From CAYLMM01 sp964384825 (lineage in GTDB: Bacteria > Krumholzibacteriota > Krumholzibacteriia > LZORAL124-64-63): a stretch of DNA of 8,297 nucleotides. Below, piece after piece: positions 1 to 6,875 of this stretch. Within the stretch, counting starts at the first letter, position 1. Each line of letters opens with the position of its first letter. A program made the translations under genes and the position numbers. The notes beneath the pieces were generated by a model. It did no database searches. It was not told the origin of the DNA and saw only the letters and a program-made list of their open reading frames with translations. The stretch lies in the NCBI GenBank assembly GCA_964384825.1, contig CAYLMM010000081.1, forward strand, positions 1 to 8,297, given 5' to 3'.

Positions 1-993
1 GAGCAGCCACGAGGCCGCCTCCAGCGGATCCGCCCGGCGTCCTTCCCCGCGGCGGGCCGCGCGGCGGCGGGGCGGGGCGGCGACATCGGCCAGCAGCGAG
101 GCCACCTCGGCCCGCGCGCCGGCGCTTCCGGTCTGGCCGGCGGCTGCGGCCGCGGTCGCGGCGTCGGGATCCAGGGTCGGCTCGGCGACGGCCAGGTCCC
201 CGGTCAGGGCCCGATGGCGTCCCTCGGGACGCGGCGGAACCCCGAAGCCGCCGGGAGTCGGCGACGCCGTGCGGCCGGCGTAGTGGATCCCCTGGTAACG
301 GGCGATCCGCCGGATCAGTTCGCCGGGAGCCGGGTCGCGATCGGGCATCGCGAGCCGGGCCAGCAACGGGCCCGAGGCTATGGTCTCGAGCGCATCGCGG
401 ACACGTTTGGCCTCTTCCTTGCCGCCGACCGGAGGACGGGCGCGCCCGCCGCCGGCCAGAAACAGGATCTCGGGTTCGGCGCAGTCCGCGGGCCGCAGAC
501 GACCGATCGCCGCGGCCAGGGTTTCCGGGCCCAGGGCTTCGCGGGCCAGCATCACGTCGTCGCGGCGGCGGCGCCAAGCCGACGGAGCCTCGGGCTCTTC
601 CGGGCCGCCGAGGCCGGTCGGAGCGACGCTGATCGGGCCGTCCTCGATCAGGAAGCGCAGCCCGTTGTGCAGCCAGTTCCAGGGCAGGCCCAGCAGGGCC
701 GCCGGCAGGATCAGGTGGTATCCGAAGGGGGGATGGGCCGATCCCGGCCAGGACGGCTCCCGGGGGCCCGCGGCGCCGCGGTCGGCGGCGAAGGCGTTGC
801 GGTCGATTTCGGTGACGGCCCGGAACAGCAGCTGGCCGATCGCCGCGGCCGAATGTTCCAGTGTCGGATCGTTCAGGCCGTGGCGCAGACGTCCGTCTTC
901 CAGCATCGCGAGCTGCAGCGCGGCCTGTTCGCAGCAGGCGGTCGCCCGCGGCGGCAGTCGACGGTCGCGGATGTCGATTTCGATCCAGCGCAT
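1..993 (-). CDS. CHAT-like (caspase-related) protein, N-terminal part only, cut by window edge
   Basis: The minus strand is open from an ATG at 993-991 to the window edge (331 codons, no stop), and a GGGAG ribosome site lies 6 nt before the ATG. Residues 1-90 are not recognised. Residues 104-115 (PWNWLHNGLRFL) resemble the 'PWE-LL-d-FL' signature that opens CHAT domains. Residues 176-205 (ILFLAGGG, then a Glu-rich helix) resemble the following strand and helix, and IHYAGRT at 236-242 aligns with the 'hFAGHG' strand that normally carries the catalytic His; here that position is Arg241. LTGDL at 263-267 resembles the usual 'Lt-di' that follows. Residues 275-331 are Ala/Arg-rich and look like a linker. 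The only cysteines are C20, C21 and C171, so no catalytic Cys follows within the visible part. CHAT proteins are often proteases or scaffolds in defence or cell-death systems. The reading frame is well supported; the family call rests on motif resemblance only. Confidence 0.6.
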   Translation of the reverse strand, partial: MRWIEIDIRDRRLPPRATACCEQAALQLAMLEDGRLRHGLNDPTLEHSAAAIGQLLFRAVTEIDRNAFAADRGAAGPREPSWPGSAHPPFGYHLILPAALLGLPWNWLHNGLRFLIEDGPISVAPTGLGGPEEPEAPSAWRRRRDDVMLAREALGPETLAAAIGRLRPADCAEPEILFLAGGGRARPPVGGKEEAKRVRDALETIASGPLLARLAMPDRDPAPGELIRRIARYQGIHYAGRTASPTPGGFGVPPRPEGRHRALTGDLAVAEPTLDPDAATAAAAAGQTGSAGARAEVASLLADVAAPPRRRAARRGEGRRADPLEAASWLL

Positions 994-1015
994 GGCTAGC
1001 TCCCGGAGATGACGC

Positions 1016-1045
1016 GCGGGCCGGCTTCACGGCGCCCCGGCCCGC
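1016..1045 (+). repeat. Inverted repeat, 9-bp perfect stem, between divergent genes
   Basis: GCGGGCCGG (1016-1024) and CCGGCCCGC (1037-1045) can form a perfect 9-bp stem around a 12-nt loop. On the plus strand it is followed by TGTTTCTTAT, a weak T-rich tail. It sits in the 108-nt gap between the two divergent genes, so it could be a leader hairpin or attenuator of the downstream lipoprotein gene, or a protein-binding site. No convincing promoter was found in this gap for either gene. Confidence 0.4.
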
Positions 1046-1101
1046 TGTTTCTTATCGGCCCCCCCGGGCGAGAGCCTTAGTCCTGATCGAGGAGGAAAAC
1101 G

Positions 1102-2295
1102 GTGTTTCGAATCAGGATCCGAGGTCTGGCTCCGGTCGCGGTCGCGGCCTTCTGCGTTCTGCTGGCCTGCGCCGCGGGCTGCGGACGCCGGGCCGAAACC
1201 CCCGCCGAAGGTCCCCGCCTGGCGATCATCGCGGTCGACGCCCTGGATTCCGAATGGATGGAGCCGTTGATCGAAGCCGGCCGCCTGCCCCATCTGGCGC
1301 AACTGATCGCCGAGGGGGTTTGCGGGCCGGTGCGGGGGCCGGATCCGCAGCGGCGCCCCGACGCCCTGTGGTCTGTCGCCGCCGCAGGGCATCCGGCCGC
1401 CAAGGCTCCCGGCTACCGGCGGATGGGCGGCCGGGCGGTGAAGGTGCCGGGAATGACCCCCTTCTGGGAGACGGCCGCAGCTGCGGGGCTGCGGACGGTG
1501 GTCGTCGGCTGGCCCGGCGAGCTGCGCGACCTGCCCGGCGGGGTGATGGTGGGCGAATACCTGCCCTACTCTCCGCGGCGCGATCATCTGCCCACGCCCG
1601 CGGTGCGTCCCGATTCCCTGGCCGAGGAGCTGTCGGCCCTGCACGTGGGCAAATCCGATTTCCCGCCCGACGAACTGGCCCGCTTCATCGATCCCGAAGC
1701 GGCGGCGAAGGTGCCCGAGAGCATCATCACCTCGGAGCGGAACATGCTGGCGGCCATCTACGCCGACGATCTGACGACCCTGGACACCGCCCGGCGGCTG
1801 GCCGCGCGGCGGGAATGCGATCTGTTCACGGTGCGCTACCGGGGGCTGGGCGAGATCTCGCGCAATTTCTGGCGTTACACCGGCCGGCCGGGGCCCTGGT
1901 CGGTCACGCCCGAGCAGAGGGCGGCCCTGGGCCAGGTCGTCGAGCGGTACTACGAGTTCGTGGACGATCTGATAGGCGAGACGCTGGCCGGGCTGCCCGC
2001 CGGGACGCCGGCGGTGGTGGTCTCGGCCTTCGGGTGGCGCGGCCCGGTGCCGGCCGGGGATGTCTGGGACGCCGGCCCGGGGGCGCAGCGGCCGGAAGGC
2101 TGGCTGGTGATGCGGACCCCGCGGCACGAGGCCGGGGCCGCGATCGAGCGGATGCGGCTCGAGGACCTGGCGCCGACGCTGCTGGCGCTGGCCGGGGTCG
2201 CGCCGGATCCGGCGATGGCGGGCGTGGTCCGCACCGGCGGCGCCGATCGCGCCGGCCGGCGGTTCCTGGAGGATTTCGCAGGGGAGGCGCCTTGA
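1102..2295 (+). CDS. Alkaline-phosphatase-superfamily (type I phosphodiesterase-like) lipoprotein, probable pseudoenzyme
   Basis: The start is GTG at 1102, with GGAGGA at 1091-1096 spaced 5 nt. Residues 1-27 form a lipoprotein-type signal (Arg-rich start, hydrophobic core, possible acylated Cys23 or Cys27), so the mature 370-residue domain is probably membrane-anchored outside the cytoplasm. The fold is indicated by AIIAVDALD at 41-49 with metal-ligand Asp46, the GRLPHLAQLIAEG run at 60-72, and LEDLAPTLLALAG at 353-365, all typical of the phosphodiesterase/nucleotide pyrophosphatase branch. The usual catalytic positions are replaced: no Ser/Thr lies between residues 75 and 90 where the nucleophile is expected, the 'GiD-isH-FW' motif reads GLGEISRNFW (248-257), the 'SDHG' motif reads SAFG (308-311), and the C-terminal metal His ('-HRPEG') is Gln329. 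Of the metal ligands only Asp46 is evident. Binding or scaffold roles are possible; enzyme activity looks unlikely. It is divergent from the CHAT-like gene. Confidence 0.75.
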   Translation: MFRIRIRGLAPVAVAAFCVLLACAAGCGRRAETPAEGPRLAIIAVDALDSEWMEPLIEAGRLPHLAQLIAEGVCGPVRGPDPQRRPDALWSVAAAGHPAAKAPGYRRMGGRAVKVPGMTPFWETAAAAGLRTVVVGWPGELRDLPGGVMVGEYLPYSPRRDHLPTPAVRPDSLAEELSALHVGKSDFPPDELARFIDPEAAAKVPESIITSERNMLAAIYADDLTTLDTARRLAARRECDLFTVRYRGLGEISRNFWRYTGRPGPWSVTPEQRAALGQVVERYYEFVDDLIGETLAGLPAGTPAVVVSAFGWRGPVPAGDVWDAGPGAQRPEGWLVMRTPRHEAGAAIERMRLEDLAPTLLALAGVAPDPAMAGVVRTGGADRAGRRFLEDFAGEAP

Positions 2296-2313
2296 TCCGG
2301 CCGGTCGCCGGGC

Positions 2314-2341
2314 AAAAAAAGGGCGACCCCGAAGGGTCGCC
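2314..2341 (-). terminator. Intrinsic terminator of tRNA-Leu
   Basis: On the minus strand an 8-bp perfect GC-rich stem (GGCGACCC / GGGTCGCC, 2341-2334 with 2329-2322) closes a 4-nt loop and is followed after one base by seven T residues (the A run at 2314-2320 on the plus strand). It begins 9 nt after the CCA end of tRNA-Leu. On the plus strand the hairpin also lies 26 nt after the lipoprotein stop codon, but the tail there is poor in T, so any action in that direction would be weaker. Confidence 0.85.
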
Positions 2342-2350
2342 GAATTCTTG

Positions 2351-2438
2351 TGGTGCCCGGAGGGAGACTCGAACTCCCACGAGGATAAACCTCACTACGA
2401 CCTGAACGTAGCGCGTCTACCAATTCCGCCATCCGGGC
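2351..2438 (-). tRNA. tRNA-Leu(CAG)
   Basis: The 88-nt gene folds fully: acceptor stem GCCCGGA/TCCGGGC with discriminator A and encoded CCA, D-arm with GGTAGACGC, anticodon stem CTACG/CGTAG around loop TTCAGGT (anticodon CAG), a long variable arm with GAGG/CCTC stem (class II tRNA), and T-arm GGGAG-TTCGAGT-CTCCC. It decodes CTG, by eye the dominant leucine codon in the genes of this window. It is expressed from its own promoter and terminator. Confidence 0.97.
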
Positions 2439-2492
2439 ACGCACCGTGTCCGCGTAGTCATGGGCCGATGGCCCCTCGCTCCGCGGGCGATC

Positions 2493-2521
2493 AATCTAGT
2501 TGTTGGTTCCGGGCCTGTCAA
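2493..2521 (-). promoter_or_regulatory. Sigma70-type promoter of tRNA-Leu
   Basis: On the minus strand a perfect TTGACA (2521-2516) is separated by exactly 17 nt from TAGATT (2498-2493), a 5-of-6 match to the -10 consensus. Transcription would start near 2486, giving a leader of about 48 nt before the mature tRNA 5' end at 2438. Confidence 0.75.
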
Positions 2522-2545
2522 CCCGCCTTTCGATACTTCCGCCTC

Positions 2546-2574
2546 TTGTTTCAGGATCGCCGAGGTGCTAGTTT
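2546..2574 (+). promoter_or_regulatory. Candidate promoter of the smpB gene cluster
   Basis: TTGTTT (2546-2551) and TAGTTT (2569-2574) are 17 nt apart, and a TG dinucleotide at 2566-2567 makes an extended -10. The predicted start near 2581 leaves a leader of about 50 nt before the smpB ATG. The match is moderate. It lies about 25 nt from the divergent tRNA-Leu -35 element, in the 192-nt gap 2439-2630 that otherwise shows no gene. Confidence 0.4.
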
Positions 2575-2630
2575 CGCAAGCCCGGTCCGCAGCAACATGC
2601 TGATATGATAGAATCGATGGGAGCCTTCTG

Positions 2631-3104
2631 ATGGGTTCGCCCGCCGGCGAGTCCGGCATCAAGATCGTCGCCAAGAATCGCAAGGCCTTCCACGAGTACG
2701 AGATTCTCGACCGTTGGGAGGCCGGGCTCGTGCTGCAGGGGACCGAGGTCAAGTCGCTGCGCGCCGGCAAGTGCAACCTGGGCGACGCCTACGCCGAGAT
2801 CCGCAGCGGCGAGGCCTGGCTCTGCAAGATGCACATCGGGCCCTACGAGCAGGGCAACATCATGAATCACGAGCCCTTCCGGCGCCGCAAACTGCTGCTC
2901 ACGCGCCGTGAGATCCGCAAGCTGCGGCCGCGGCTGGTGGAACAGGGCCTGACGCTGGTGCCGCTGAAGGTCTACTTCACGCACGGGCTGGCGAAGGTGG
3001 AGATCGGCCTGGGCCGAGGGAAGAAGCTGCACGACAAGCGCCATGCCAAGGCCAAGCGCGATGTCGATATGCGTATCCGGAAGGAACTGGGCCGCCGCCG
3101 CTGA
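2631..3104 (+). CDS. smpB: SsrA-binding protein SmpB
   Basis: SmpB binds tmRNA and brings it to stalled ribosomes for trans-translation. The 157-residue product has the usual length and motifs: KIVAKNRKAFHEYEI at 11-25, LQGTEVKSLRAGKCNL at 35-50 (part of the OB-fold RNA-binding surface), MHIGPYEQGN at 67-76, RRKLLLTRREI at 85-95, LTLVPLKVYF at 107-116, and the basic tail from GKKLHDKR (130-137) to the C-terminus that enters the decoding/mRNA channel. His134 corresponds to the conserved tail His. The ATG is preceded by GGGAG (2619-2623) at 7 nt. It is the first gene of the plus-strand cluster, with 27 nt to the amidase. The tmRNA gene (ssrA), often near smpB, is not seen in this window. Confidence 0.97.
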   Translation: MGSPAGESGIKIVAKNRKAFHEYEILDRWEAGLVLQGTEVKSLRAGKCNLGDAYAEIRSGEAWLCKMHIGPYEQGNIMNHEPFRRRKLLLTRREIRKLRPRLVEQGLTLVPLKVYFTHGLAKVEIGLGRGKKLHDKRHAKAKRDVDMRIRKELGRRR

Positions 3105-3131
3105 GGCCGGTCCCGACACCCTGGGGAGATC

Positions 3132-4697
3132 ATGGCACGCCGTCCGATCGACGTTACGCACAGGTGGCTCGCGGTTTGCGCGATGCTGGTCGCTCTTGCG
3201 GCCGTGCTGTCGCCGGCGGCGCCGGCCCTGGCGGCCCGGGGCGAGATTCCCGAGGCCGAGCCGCGCCTGGATCCCGGCGCGCCGCAGATCGAGGTGACGA
3301 TCGGATTCCACGGCCTGCGCGACGGTTTCGGGGTTCCCGGCCGGCGCCTGCTGGCCGGATCCACCGAGGTCTATCTGCCCTCGAGCGCCATGGCCACCAT
3401 CTTCCGCGCCGGACGCTATTGGCAGGAGAGCCTGCGCCGGCTGACAGTCCGCGCCCGCGGCAACACCTTCCGCCTGACCGCGGGCAGCCGTCTGATCGAC
3501 ATGGACGGCCGCGCCATGCTGCTGCGCACGCCGCCGCTGGCGGTCGACGGCGATCTCTGGCTGCCGGTCGAGTTCATGCTTTCGGTCATGGGGCCGACGG
3601 TGGGCGAGATGGTCGCCTGGGATCCGGCCGAGCGGGAGCTGACCGTCGGCAGCAGCGAGTTCAACGTCACCGGCCTGAGGATCTCGACCCAGACCCGCTC
3701 GACGCTGGTGCGCCTGAGCTGCACCGAGCCGCTGGGCTGGCGGGCCGACACCCGGCGCCGCGACCTGATCGTGCTTAAGATCTACGGAGGCGAGGTCGAT
3801 CGCGGGGCCCTGACCTTCGGCCGCTCCCGGGGCCTGGTGCGGGGCGTCGAGGCGCGGCAGTATTCCGATCACGCCAAGGTCTACGTGCGGATCAGCGATC
3901 TGGTCGGCAGCTTCCGCACCTACTCCGCCGCGGGCGGCCGCGAGATCGTGCTGGCGCTCGAGGAGAACGTCGGCGGTGCGCTGCCCGATCCCCAGCCCCA
4001 CGGCCACGTGAACATGGCCGCTTCCGAGGCCCCGCGCGACGTGACCCTGCCGGTCCGCGTGCGGACGGTGGTCCTGGATCCCGGTCACGGCGGGGGCGAG
4101 CCGGGCCGCGTCGGACCGGACGGCACGCTGGAGAAGGAGATCAACCTGAAGGTGGCCCGGGAACTCGAGAAGATCCTCGAGAAGAAGGGTCTGCGGGTGG
4201 TCCTGACCCGCGAGCAGGACCGTCTGATCGGGCTGGACGAGCGGGCCGAGGCGGCCAACCGGGCCGGCGGCGACATCTTCGTCTCCATCCACGCCAACGG
4301 CTGGTTCAACGGCGAGGCCCGCGGCATCGAGACCTACTTCCTGGATCCCGCCGGCGGGTTCCCCGAGGGTGAAGAGCCCGGTCTTTTCCTACCCTGGGAG
4401 CAGGTGCAGGAAAGGCATCTGGCCCGCAGCAGCGATCTGGCCGAGATCCTGCAGGCGGCGCTGGTCGCCCGCACCGGGGCCTTCGACCGCGGCGTGCGCC
4501 GGGGCGGCTACCGGGTGCTGCGCAGCGTCGACATGCCCGCGGTGCTGGTCGAGATGGGATTCCTTTCGAACCGCGACGAGGAACGCAAGCTGAACGACAA
4601 GAACTACCGACGCCGGCTGGCCGAGGCCATGGCCGAAGCCCTGCTGACCTTCCGCGAGCGGTACGAGGGAACCGTCGCCGAGGAGGAGGAGCGATGA
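3132..4697 (+). CDS. Exported N-acetylmuramoyl-L-alanine amidase (Amidase_3, AmiC-like) with N-terminal accessory domains
   Basis: This zinc amidase cuts the bond between MurNAc and L-Ala of the peptide stem and acts outside the cytoplasmic membrane. Residues 1-35 are a signal peptide (Arg-containing start, hydrophobic 13-29, APALAA cleavage region). Residues about 77-175 contain paired short strands and an LPVEFML segment resembling the copper-amine-oxidase N-terminal-like stalk domain. Residues about 178-278 are beta-rich and resemble AMIN-type wall-targeting domains. The catalytic domain spans about 310-512: LDPGHGG (315-321, ligand His319), LEKEINLKVA (333-342, ligand Glu334), FVSIHANG (383-390, ligand His387) and VLVEMGFLSN (471-480, catalytic Glu474). 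All four key residues are present, so it should be active. GGGGAG (3123-3128) lies only 3 nt before the ATG. Its last bases overlap the next start (ATGA). The C-terminal acidic tail EEEE is unremarkable. The two accessory-domain assignments are weaker than the amidase call. Confidence 0.92.
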   Translation: MARRPIDVTHRWLAVCAMLVALAAVLSPAAPALAARGEIPEAEPRLDPGAPQIEVTIGFHGLRDGFGVPGRRLLAGSTEVYLPSSAMATIFRAGRYWQESLRRLTVRARGNTFRLTAGSRLIDMDGRAMLLRTPPLAVDGDLWLPVEFMLSVMGPTVGEMVAWDPAERELTVGSSEFNVTGLRISTQTRSTLVRLSCTEPLGWRADTRRRDLIVLKIYGGEVDRGALTFGRSRGLVRGVEARQYSDHAKVYVRISDLVGSFRTYSAAGGREIVLALEENVGGALPDPQPHGHVNMAASEAPRDVTLPVRVRTVVLDPGHGGGEPGRVGPDGTLEKEINLKVARELEKILEKKGLRVVLTREQDRLIGLDERAEAANRAGGDIFVSIHANGWFNGEARGIETYFLDPAGGFPEGEEPGLFLPWEQVQERHLARSSDLAEILQAALVARTGAFDRGVRRGGYRVLRSVDMPAVLVEMGFLSNRDEERKLNDKNYRRRLAEAMAEALLTFRERYEGTVAEEEER

Positions 4698-5308
4698 CCC
4701 GATCCGATGGCGAACGACGCCGCACCGCTTCCGCCTCCCGCTCCGGGCGCGGGTTCTGGATCGCCCTGCTCGGCATCCTCGGCGGCCTGGCTCTGCTTGT
4801 GGCCGGGATGCTCTGGCATCTGAGCCGCGCGCCGGGCGAGGAAAGCTCGCTGTTGGCGGTCGACGCCGGCCCCGAGGAGCTCAGCGGCACCCGCGGCGTG
4901 GTCCTGGTCTTTCCCAACCGCGACGCCACGCGCGAGATCACCGAGGAGCGCCAGCTGCCGAGCCGCGGCCGCATCGACGAGGATCTGCTGGCTGTGGTCA
5001 ACGCCCTGATCGAAGGTCCGAGCGGCGGTTCGGGCGTGAGCGCGCTTCCGCCCGGGACGCGCGTCCTCTCGGCCTTCCACGATGCCGATTCGCGGCAGGC
5101 GGTCATCGATTTCAGCCGCGAGCTGGTGACAGCCCATCCCGGCGGCTCGGCCTCGGAACAGGCCACGCTGGCGTCGATCCTCGGCACCATCGGTTTGAAC
5201 TTCCCCGAGATCGAGACCTGCATCCTGCTGGTCGACGGAGCCCAGGTGGAAACGCTGGCGGGCCACATCGGCATGGATCGCCCGTTCGAGCTGCGGAGGT
5301 GGCGCTGA
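4694..5308 (+). CDS. GerMN-domain membrane-anchored protein
   Basis: The 204-residue product has an Arg-rich cytoplasmic start, one membrane segment at about 21-41 and an outside domain at about 66-200 matching the GerMN family: a long strand GVVLVFPN at 68-75, LPSRGR at 88-93, ALIEGPSGG at 104-112, LPPGTRVLSAF at 118-128, AVIDFSREL at 136-144, HPGGSASEQATLASI at 148-162 and HIGMDRPFE at 191-199. GerMN domains occur in GerM of spore formers and in many non-spore-forming bacteria, usually near wall genes; the molecular role is unsettled. The position between a wall amidase and glutamate racemase suggests an envelope role here, which is inference. The ATG overlaps the amidase stop by 4 nt with GGAGGAG just upstream, so the two are probably translationally coupled. 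Nothing suggests sporulation. Confidence 0.88.
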   Translation: MTRSDGERRRTASASRSGRGFWIALLGILGGLALLVAGMLWHLSRAPGEESSLLAVDAGPEELSGTRGVVLVFPNRDATREITEERQLPSRGRIDEDLLAVVNALIEGPSGGSGVSALPPGTRVLSAFHDADSRQAVIDFSRELVTAHPGGSASEQATLASILGTIGLNFPEIETCILLVDGAQVETLAGHIGMDRPFELRRWR

Positions 5309-6148
5309 GTGGGTCCGATCGGCGTCTTCGATTCCGGCCTGGGCGGTCTGACGGTCCTGCGCGCCCTGCAGGAGCGTCTGCCCGCCGAGGACCTGGTCTA
5401 CTTCGGCGACACCGCCCGCGTGCCCTACGGCTCGAAGGGCGGCCGCACGGTGCGCATCTTCGCGCGCCAGGACGCCGAATTCCTCTGCTCGCTGGGCGTG
5501 AAGATGGTCGTGGTGGCCTGCAACACCGCTTCGGCCTTCGCCCTGGACTATCTGCACGACGTGGTGCCGGTGCCGGTGCTGGGAGTGATCCGCCCCGGCG
5601 TCGAGACGGCCCTGCGGCGCACCCGCGGCGGTCCGGTGGGCGTGATCGCGACGCGCGGCACCATCACCAGCGGCCGTTACCAGGCGGGTCTGGCCGCGGC
5701 GATCGGCGAACGGCGCGTGCGCGTGGCCGAGACGCCGCTGCTGGTGCCCCTGGCCGAGGAGGGGATGATCGACCATCGGGTGACCCGGATCGTGGTCGAG
5801 GAATACCTGGCTCCGATGCTGGCCGACCGGATCGACACCCTGATCCTCGGCTGCACCCACTATCCCTTGCTCAAGACGGTGATCGCCGACGTCGCCGGCC
5901 CGGATGTCGCGCTGGTCGATTCGGCCGAAGCCCTGGCCGACGCAGCCGCCGCCCGGCTGGCCGCCGACGATCTGCTGCGACCGGCCGACGCTCCGGCCGG
6001 CCGGCTCTCGTTCTGGCTGAGCGATCTGCCGTGGAAGTTCAAGGAGATCGGCGAGCGCTTCCTGGGCCGCACGATCTCCGCCGTCGAAACCGTGAACCTG
6101 GACGAGCGCGAAGTCCGCGCCGCTCCGACCCGAGAGGAACAGAAGTGA
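5309..6148 (+). CDS. murI: Glutamate racemase MurI
   Basis: MurI interconverts L- and D-glutamate in the cytoplasm and supplies D-Glu for the peptidoglycan stem peptide (added by MurD). The 279-residue product shows the family signatures: GVFDSGLGGLTVL at 5-17 (Asp8, Ser9), YFGDTARVPYG at 31-41, VVACNTASA at 68-76 with catalytic Cys71, and LILGCTHYPLL at 178-188 with catalytic Cys182 and His184. Both cysteines are in place, so the enzyme should be active. The start is GTG at 5309, directly after the preceding TGA with no gap; GGAGG (5295-5299) lies 9 nt upstream inside the GerMN gene. Residues 268-279 after the last conserved segment are a short charged tail. The stop overlaps the rph start by 4 nt. 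Confidence 0.96.
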   Translation: MGPIGVFDSGLGGLTVLRALQERLPAEDLVYFGDTARVPYGSKGGRTVRIFARQDAEFLCSLGVKMVVVACNTASAFALDYLHDVVPVPVLGVIRPGVETALRRTRGGPVGVIATRGTITSGRYQAGLAAAIGERRVRVAETPLLVPLAEEGMIDHRVTRIVVEEYLAPMLADRIDTLILGCTHYPLLKTVIADVAGPDVALVDSAEALADAAAARLAADDLLRPADAPAGRLSFWLSDLPWKFKEIGERFLGRTISAVETVNLDEREVRAAPTREEQK

Positions 6149-6855
6149 CCCGACGCGCCAACGACCGTCAGCCGCACCAGCTGCGCCCGGTGAGCATGAC
6201 CCGCGACTACCTGCCCCAGGCCGAAGGCTCGGTGCTGGTGGAGATGGGCGACACCCGGGTGATCTGCACCGCCTCGATCAGCAACGGCGTTCCCGGCTGG
6301 ATGCGGGGCACCGGCCGCGGCTGGGTGACCGGCGAGTACGGCATGCTGCCGCGGGCCACCGACGAGCGCATGCGCCGCGAGGCCGCCGTCGGCGGGCAGG
6401 GCGGACGCACCATGGAGATCCAGCGGCTGATCGGTCGCAGCCTGCGCTCGGTGACCGACCTGGGCTCGCTCGGCGAATTGACCGTGACCCTGGACTGCGA
6501 CGTGATCCGGGCCGACGGCGGCACCCGCTGCGCCTCGATCAACGGCGCCTCGGTCGCCCTCTACGACGCCCTGAAGCGCCTGAACCTGCGCCGCCATCCG
6601 ATGAGCGGGCTGGTGGGCGCGCTGAGCCTGGGGATCGTCGACGGCGGCGTGCTGGTCGATCTGGACTACGCCGAGGACAGCCGGGCCGCGACCGACATGA
6701 ACATCATCATGGCCGAGGGCGGGGGCCTGATCGAGATCCAGGGCACCGCCGAGAAGAAGCCTTTCTCCCGCGAGGATCTGGACAAGATGCTCGAGCTGGC
6801 CGAGCAGGGGATCGGCAGGCGGAGCGAACTGCAGCGCAAGGTGCTGTCGACCTGA
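6145..6855 (+). CDS. rph: Ribonuclease PH
   Basis: RNase PH is a phosphate-dependent 3'-5' exoribonuclease that trims tRNA precursor 3' ends and contributes to structured RNA turnover; it acts as a ring hexamer. The start is taken as GTG at 6145, overlapping the murI stop (GTGA), with an AGAGGA site about 6-7 nt upstream. This gives 236 residues, the usual family size, although the frame is open further upstream to 5299. Motifs: LRPVSMTRDYLPQAEGSVLVE at the N-terminus (13-33), VICTASI at 39-45, EYGMLPR at 64-70, GGQGGRTMEIQRLIGRSLR at 83-101, DCDVIRADGGTR at 117-128, and the acidic site DYAEDSRAATDMN (174-186, Asp178 and Asp184). The phosphate-binding Arg residues in GGRT and GGTR are kept. 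No sign of inactivation, unlike the frameshifted rph known in some E. coli K-12 strains. Confidence 0.96.
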   Translation: MTRRANDRQPHQLRPVSMTRDYLPQAEGSVLVEMGDTRVICTASISNGVPGWMRGTGRGWVTGEYGMLPRATDERMRREAAVGGQGGRTMEIQRLIGRSLRSVTDLGSLGELTVTLDCDVIRADGGTRCASINGASVALYDALKRLNLRRHPMSGLVGALSLGIVDGGVLVDLDYAEDSRAATDMNIIMAEGGGLIEIQGTAEKKPFSREDLDKMLELAEQGIGRRSELQRKVLST

Positions 6856-6875
6856 CCGCGCTACGGAGGTGGAAC

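Noticed and set aside
214..1012. Plus-strand open frames of 261 and 210 codons
   Set aside because: They lie opposite the 331-codon minus-strand frame, which has a good ribosome site and recognisable segments. The plus-strand translations are Arg/Gly/Ala-rich shadow sequence typical of GC-rich DNA.
861..2405. 514-codon plus-strand frame overlapping the lipoprotein gene
   Set aside because: It is an Arg/Gly/Ala-rich shadow that runs into the tRNA-Leu locus; the 397-codon frame has the signal peptide and fold motifs.
2462..2474. Small hairpin GGGCC-GAT-GGCCC in the tRNA-Leu leader
   Set aside because: Five base pairs with a 3-nt loop and no T-run; expected by chance in such GC-rich DNA.
2604..2609. 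TATGAT as a -10 box for smpB
   Set aside because: There is no -35 at proper distance, and a start near 2616 would leave almost no leader before the ribosome site at 2619-2623.
2439..2630. Possible tmRNA (ssrA) near smpB
   Set aside because: The 192-nt gap is too short for a full tmRNA and shows no tRNA-like ends or tag-coding stretch.
2568..4292. Minus-strand open frame of 574 codons opposite smpB and the amidase
   Set aside because: It is His/Gln/Asp-rich with no family signature and lies fully opposite two strongly recognised genes; antisense artefact of GC-rich codon use.
5299..6144. Upstream in-frame extension of rph (open frame begins at 5299)
   Set aside because: RNase PH normally begins where the GTG at 6145 places it, with a ribosome site and a 4-nt overlap with murI. 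The extension is Arg/Gly-rich and out of frame with murI.
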